DNA of 5,699 bases from Bacteroidales bacterium (GTDB lineage Bacteria > Bacteroidota > Bacteroidia > Bacteroidales > DTU049), in the NCBI GenBank assembly GCA_018432645.1, contig JAHDSP010000074.1, positions 1-5,699 on the forward strand, given 5' to 3'. The notes under the pieces were generated by a model. The model saw only the letters and a program-made list of their open reading frames with translations. It ran no database searches and had not been told where the DNA came from. Made by a program: the position numbers and the translations under genes. Shown piece by piece: positions 5,205-5,699 of this stretch; within the stretch, counting starts at the first letter, position 1, and each line of letters opens with the position of its first letter.

Positions 5205-5699
5205 GTATATTTGTCTTTATTATCATTAACAACAACACCCAAATTTTTTAATCGACTCCTTATTTCATCAGCCAAAATATAATTTTTTTGCTGTTTTAAT
5301 TGTGTTCTAATATCTAAAATTAATTCAATAAAAGGAGCGATATCATGTATTTTTTGAGGTTTTTCTATCCTGAGGCCTAAAATATTTTCAATAAAAATAT
5401 TTTTCATCCAGTGTAGTATGTCAATATCATTATTATCTAAATTAATTTTTTGTTCCGAAGCTAAATTGATAATTTTAACTGCTTCGAAAAGATTAGCAAT
5501 AGCTATAGGAGTGTTCAGGTCATCATTTAAAGCATCTAAAATCTTGTTTTTAATTTCAAATAAATTTGAATTAGAAATCTCTACATTTGAAGATAATTTA
5601 TCAATTTTATTAAAAGCTTTTGATAATCTATCTAAGCCACTTTCAGCAGCTTTCAATGCTTCATTAGAAAAATCTAGAGGACTTCTATAATGAGCTTGT
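5186..5699 (-). CDS. cysS: Cysteinyl-tRNA synthetase, C-terminal third (partial, runs off the right edge)
   Basis: CysS attaches cysteine to tRNA-Cys in the cytoplasm. About 171 codons of the 3' end are visible and the frame stays open to the edge. The first visible residues read QAHYRSPLDFSNEAL, the HYRSxLxFS segment that follows the KMSKS loop in class Ia CysS, then AAESGLDRL, the start of the helical DALR/anticodon domain. DDLNTPIAIANLFEA is typical of that domain. The end (ADEIRSRLKNLGVVVNDNKDKYTWEI) has the family's usual form, a Gly-hydrophobic-Asp segment and a late Trp. The catalytic HIGH and KMSKS motifs lie outside the window. An in-frame TTG at 5654-5656 is internal and is not a start, since family sequence continues upstream of it. 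The stop at 5186-5188 lies inside the next gene, giving a 19-nt overlap. The promoter of this group must lie beyond 5699. Confidence 0.95.
   Translation of the reverse strand, partial: QAHYRSPLDFSNEALKAAESGLDRLSKAFNKIDKLSSNVEISNSNLFEIKNKILDALNDDLNTPIAIANLFEAVKIINLASEQKINLDNNDIDILHWMKNIFIENILGLRIEKPQKIHDIAPFIELILDIRTQLKQQKNYILADEIRSRLKNLGVVVNDNKDKYTWEIED

Noticed and set aside
5654..5656. TTG as the start of a short separate gene ending at 5186
   Set aside because: In-frame sequence upstream to the window edge encodes the CysS HYRSPLDFS segment, so the gene continues beyond the edge.
5418..5690. Plus-strand open frame of 90 codons
   Set aside because: It is antisense to cysS, whose product matches its family throughout. 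It is a shadow frame.

Overview
The window is very AT-rich DNA from a bacterium, almost certainly a member of the Bacteroidota. The evidence for this is threefold: promoter-like sites of the Bacteroidota type (TTTG, about 20 nt, TAnnTTTG); an exported protein of a family I know mainly from Bacteroidota; and a lipoprotein of the type II glutaminyl cyclase / M28 family. I cannot assign a genus. No phage, transposon, CRISPR or defence gene is visible. The protein genes look like ordinary chromosomal genes, all on the minus strand. One tRNA gene lies on the plus strand.

Read right to left, in the direction of transcription, the window opens with the 3' third of cysS (cysteinyl-tRNA synthetase, running off the right edge). 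Its end overlaps a lipoprotein glutaminyl cyclase gene by 19 bp. Two nucleotides after that gene comes dtd (D-aminoacyl-tRNA deacylase). These three are very probably one transcript. After 75 nt, with a promoter-like site of its own, comes an acpH-type gene (ACP phosphodiesterase), followed by a candidate hairpin terminator.

A 337-nt gap (2739-3075) follows. It holds no gene but is a mosaic of short periodic repeats: a 10-bp-period CACAAAT block, a tandem octamer, a copied 13-mer and an 8-bp-period AATCC block. Next is an exported 420-residue protein of a conserved Bacteroidota family that databases often label 'asparagine synthetase B', although it shows none of that enzyme's motifs. Last comes a plus-strand tRNA-Glu(CTC) with an unusual C at position 33, and then sucC (succinyl-CoA synthetase beta subunit), which is divergent from the tRNA.

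Functionally the genes cover protein synthesis and its quality control (cysS, dtd, tRNA-Glu), maturation of exported proteins (glutaminyl cyclase), carrier-protein turnover (acpH) and the TCA cycle (sucC). One link inside the window is worth testing. The exported protein has a predicted signal-peptidase site directly before a glutamine, so it could be a substrate of the glutaminyl cyclase encoded nearby. I see no clearly new multi-gene system here. The best leads are the odd tRNA, the mislabelled exported family and the repeat mosaic.
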